Below, one piece after another: positions 61,934 to 64,000 of a stretch of 64,000 nucleotides of DNA. The stretch is from Amycolatopsis mediterranei. GTDB lineage: Bacteria; Actinomycetota; Actinomycetes; Mycobacteriales; Pseudonocardiaceae. Position numbers and translations under genes: made by a program. Numbering within the stretch: position 1 is the first letter of the stretch; the number at the start of each line of letters is the position of its first letter. Location of the stretch: contig NZ_CP100416.1 of the NCBI RefSeq assembly GCF_026017845.1, forward strand, positions 510,972 through 574,971, written 5' to 3'. Under the pieces are notes generated by a model. That model saw only the letters and a list, made by a program, of their open reading frames with translations. It made no database searches and was not told the DNA's origin.

Positions 61934-62811
61934 GCCGACGCTCCCGCCGCTACGGCGACTGCCTTCACGTAGTCGCCGTAGCCGGACTTCGCGAGTTTCT
62001 CGCCGAGCGCGTAGCACTCGTAGGGGGTGATGAAGCCCATGCGCAGCGCGATCTCCTCGAGACAGGCGATGCGCACGCCGGTGCGGTGCTCCAGCACCTG
62101 CACGAACTGGCCGGCTTCGAGCAGCGAGTCGTGCGTGCCGGTGTCGAGCCAGGCGAACCCGCGGCTGAGCTCGACCAGCGTGGCGCGGTCCTGGCGCAGG
62201 TAGGTCAGGTTGACGTCGGTGATCTCGAGCTCACCGCGCGTCGACGGCCTCAGCGCGCGGGCGATTTCGACGACCTGGTTGTCGTAGAAGTACAGGCCGG
62301 TGATCGCCTTGTTGGAGCGCGGCTTCAGCGGCTTTTCCTCGATGGTGACCAGCTTGCCCGCCGCGTCGACCTCGCCGACGCCGTAGCGCTCGGGGTCCTT
62401 GACCGGGTAGCCGAACAGGACGCAGCCGTCGAGCTCGCGCACGGCCTGCTGCAGGCGGCTGGAGAAGCCCTGGCCGTAGAAGATGTTGTCGCCGAGGACG
62501 AGCGCCACGTCGTCGTCGCCGATGAAGTCCGCGCCGATCACGAAGGCCTCGGCCAGGCCGTTCGGGCTCGCCTGCTCTGCGTAGGAGAACGAGACGCCGA
62601 ACTGGTCGCCGTTGCCCAGCAGCCTGCGGAACATCGGCAGGTCGGTGGGGGTGGAGATGACGAGGATCTCGCGGATCCCGGCGAGCATCAGCACCGAGAT
62701 CGGGTAGTAGACCATCGGTTTGTCGTAGACCGGCAGCAGCTGCTTGGACACCGCCTGGGTGATCGGGTGCAGGCGTGTCCCGCTGCCTCCGGCCAGCACG
62801 ATGCCCTTCAT
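61930..62811 (-). CDS. rfbA: Glucose-1-phosphate thymidylyltransferase (RmlA type)
   Basis: 293 aa. It makes dTDP-glucose, first step to dTDP-rhamnose and other deoxysugars. GGSGTRLHPIT (residues 8-18), SKQLLPVYDKPMVYYPIS, LVLGDNIFYGQG and EEKPLKPRSN are the nucleotide, Lys and Mg sites of the family. Its ATG follows GGGAGG. Neither RmlB nor RmlD is adjacent; the RmlC-like gene is at 47 kb, so dTDP-sugar genes are scattered in this genome. Confidence 0.93.
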   Translation of the reverse strand: MKGIVLAGGSGTRLHPITQAVSKQLLPVYDKPMVYYPISVLMLAGIREILVISTPTDLPMFRRLLGNGDQFGVSFSYAEQASPNGLAEAFVIGADFIGDDDVALVLGDNIFYGQGFSSRLQQAVRELDGCVLFGYPVKDPERYGVGEVDAAGKLVTIEEKPLKPRSNKAITGLYFYDNQVVEIARALRPSTRGELEITDVNLTYLRQDRATLVELSRGFAWLDTGTHDSLLEAGQFVQVLEHRTGVRIACLEEIALRMGFITPYECYALGEKLAKSGYGDYVKAVAVAAGASA

Positions 62812-62844
62812 GGACGGCCTCCCTTTCCCGTGGCTGAGACCTCC

Positions 62845-63990
62845 TCACCCTACGGGCCGCTCCTCGAAGGCGGATCCCTTACCGAAGTAGGCTTTGCAGC
62901 CGGCGTCGTCCTCGGTGGCGATCTCCAGCACGTTCCGGCCGTCGTCGACCGGCAGCAGGGTCGAGGAGTAGTTGGGGCAGAAGTTGTTCCAGATGCCGGT
63001 GATGTGCACGGGGGCGGGCAGTTCGTACCAGTGGCCGCTGCCGAAGTCGTCGTTCGCGAGCAGCACCTGCCCGTTCTGCGGCTGCGGCACGCCCTTCGCG
63101 TCGGTGTAGATCTGCCCGACCATGACGATCCGCACCCCGTTCGGGCCGCCGGGGAACAGCGCGATCGTCTGCGCGTGCTGGAAGTAGTTGCCGGTGGCGG
63201 TGTCGACGCGGGTGCCGGGGTCGGCGGGGTCGCCCCAGTTGGCGCCGTCGGCGGAGATCTTGAAGTACGGGTCGCAGTAGCGGTCGCGGAAGTTGCAGAT
63301 CTCGTACGCGAAGTAGTAACGGCCGTCGGGCAGCCGCCGGATGATCGGCATGCCGGGCCGGACGCGGTCCGGCGGGATCGCCAAGGTGAGCTGCTTGGTG
63401 CCCCAGTTCACCCCGTCGGTCGAGGCGACCCGGTTGAGCACCTGCGCGTACTTCGGCGCCTGCGTCTCGTCGGCGAAGTGGAGCCAGAGGGTGCCGCCGG
63501 CGTCGACGGTGAACTCGGGCTCCCAGATGCCGTCGATGTTGTGCGACCGCGCGGCCTCGGACAGGAAGCTCCACGAGCGGCCGCCGTCCTTGCTGGCCCA
63601 GATGCGGATCCCGATGCGGCGCCGCGGCCCGGCGTCCTGCCGGTAGGACGCGGCCCACAGCAGCGTGCCGGCGCGGAGCTTGCCGACGCGTTCCGGCAGC
63701 TCGTAGACGGTGCCGCAGCACATGCCGGCCCGGCCGTCGGGGTCGTGGATCGCGCCGATCTCGTGGAACGACTCGCCTTCGTCGGTGCTCTCCAGTACGG
63801 GCGTGAACTTGCCGTCGGCGTCTTCGCTGGTCAGAGTGGCGATGATGCGCCCGTGGCCGTGTTCGAGACGGATCAGGCGCGCGTACGCGCCGAAGCCGGG
63901 AACGAGCTGTTTGCGCTCGGCCGCGCGCGCCGGCGTCAGCAGCGAGGCGACGGCGGCGAGCGTCAGCACGAAGACCAGCGAACGGCGCAA
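62845..63990 (-). CDS. Secreted sialidase-fold (BNR repeat) protein, start near the window edge
   Basis: 381 aa from TTG 63990. RRSLVFVLTLAAVASLLTPARAA is a clear Sec signal. The mature part has BNR/Asp-box repeats of the sialidase beta-propeller (STDEGESF, SKDGGRSW, SADGANW), each S-x-D-x-G-x-S/x-W/F. Cys pairs (MCCGTV, CNFRDRYCDPY) suggest disulfides. The frame stays open to the end of the window, so a start further right is possible, but the signal peptide fits TTG. A glycosidase role is possible, though the catalytic Arg triad is not evident. Confidence 0.72.
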   Translation of the reverse strand: MRRSLVFVLTLAAVASLLTPARAAERKQLVPGFGAYARLIRLEHGHGRIIATLTSEDADGKFTPVLESTDEGESFHEIGAIHDPDGRAGMCCGTVYELPERVGKLRAGTLLWAASYRQDAGPRRRIGIRIWASKDGGRSWSFLSEAARSHNIDGIWEPEFTVDAGGTLWLHFADETQAPKYAQVLNRVASTDGVNWGTKQLTLAIPPDRVRPGMPIIRRLPDGRYYFAYEICNFRDRYCDPYFKISADGANWGDPADPGTRVDTATGNYFQHAQTIALFPGGPNGVRIVMVGQIYTDAKGVPQPQNGQVLLANDDFGSGHWYELPAPVHITGIWNNFCPNYSSTLLPVDDGRNVLEIATEDDAGCKAYFGKGSAFEERPVG

Positions 63991-64000
63991 CTCGACCCCC

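Noticed and set aside
1..64000. A biosynthetic gene cluster for a secondary metabolite (PKS/NRPS/terpene)
   Set aside because: No ketosynthase, adenylation or terpene-synthase domains; the sugar genes occur with polymerase, flippase and Wzz-like genes, which point to a surface polysaccharide.

Overview
The window looks like chromosomal DNA from a high-GC actinomycete, most likely a Pseudonocardiales (Amycolatopsis-like) genome. The grounds are very high GC, many GTG and a few TTG starts, 4-base stop/start overlaps, an actinobacterial-type nuo operon, orphan ESX-type (EspG/PPE) genes, a long-chain polyprenyl synthase, a KorAB pair, and F420/FMN luciferase-like oxidoreductases. The genus is inference. 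I saw no rRNA, tRNA, CRISPR array, transposase or phage gene.

Left third (1-25.8 kb). The 3' part of a complex I operon (nuoF partial to nuoN) ends at a strong hairpin. Then come four overlapping minus-strand genes (EspG-like, PPE-like with a Gln/Asn repeat, DUF3558-type lipoprotein, small helical protein) and a secreted protein. Next are a polyprenyl diphosphate synthase that probably makes the menaquinone tail, a sunset-domain membrane protein, a VOC protein, korAB, a divergent crotonase-fold protein, an Lrp/AsnC regulator divergent from ddaH, a degenerate polysaccharide deacetylase, and a secreted GH75 chitosanase with a palindromic operator-like site.

Middle (26-56 kb). Two large convergent surface-polysaccharide operons meet at a hairpin near 43.98 kb. 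The plus-strand operon has an AlgD-like nucleotide-sugar 6-dehydrogenase, a GT4, two Wzz-like chain-length proteins, a glutamine amidotransferase (AsnB family), a zinc-dehydrogenase/Gfo-Idh fusion, a heparinase II/III-type lyase, a parallel beta-helix lipoprotein, an O-antigen polymerase/ligase, a second GT4 and a PAP2 phosphatase. The minus-strand operon has a sugar C-methyltransferase, a nucleotidyltransferase, a PIG-L deacetylase, an SDR epimerase, a DUF4910-type peptidase, a Wzx-like flippase, a GT2, a pyruvyl transferase, an RmlC-like epimerase and a PLP aminotransferase; a second beta-helix paralogue follows. Polymerase and chain-length genes are on one strand and the flippase on the other, so both operons may serve one Wzx/Wzy pathway for a uronate-containing polymer. 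No initiating phosphoglycosyltransferase is in the window.

Right edge (56.2-64 kb). A YrdB-family membrane protein, three luciferase-like oxidoreductases, a YVTN beta-propeller protein, an HtpX protease, an RmlA-type thymidylyltransferase and a secreted sialidase-fold protein.

The most unusual signals are non-coding in nature. A 63-bp palindromic unit is carried in frame inside two unrelated genes on opposite strands. A nested ~200-bp inverted-repeat element lies between the crotonase and Lrp genes. A GTCC-N5-GGAC palindrome with an AT-rich centre recurs across the window, often using rare codons.
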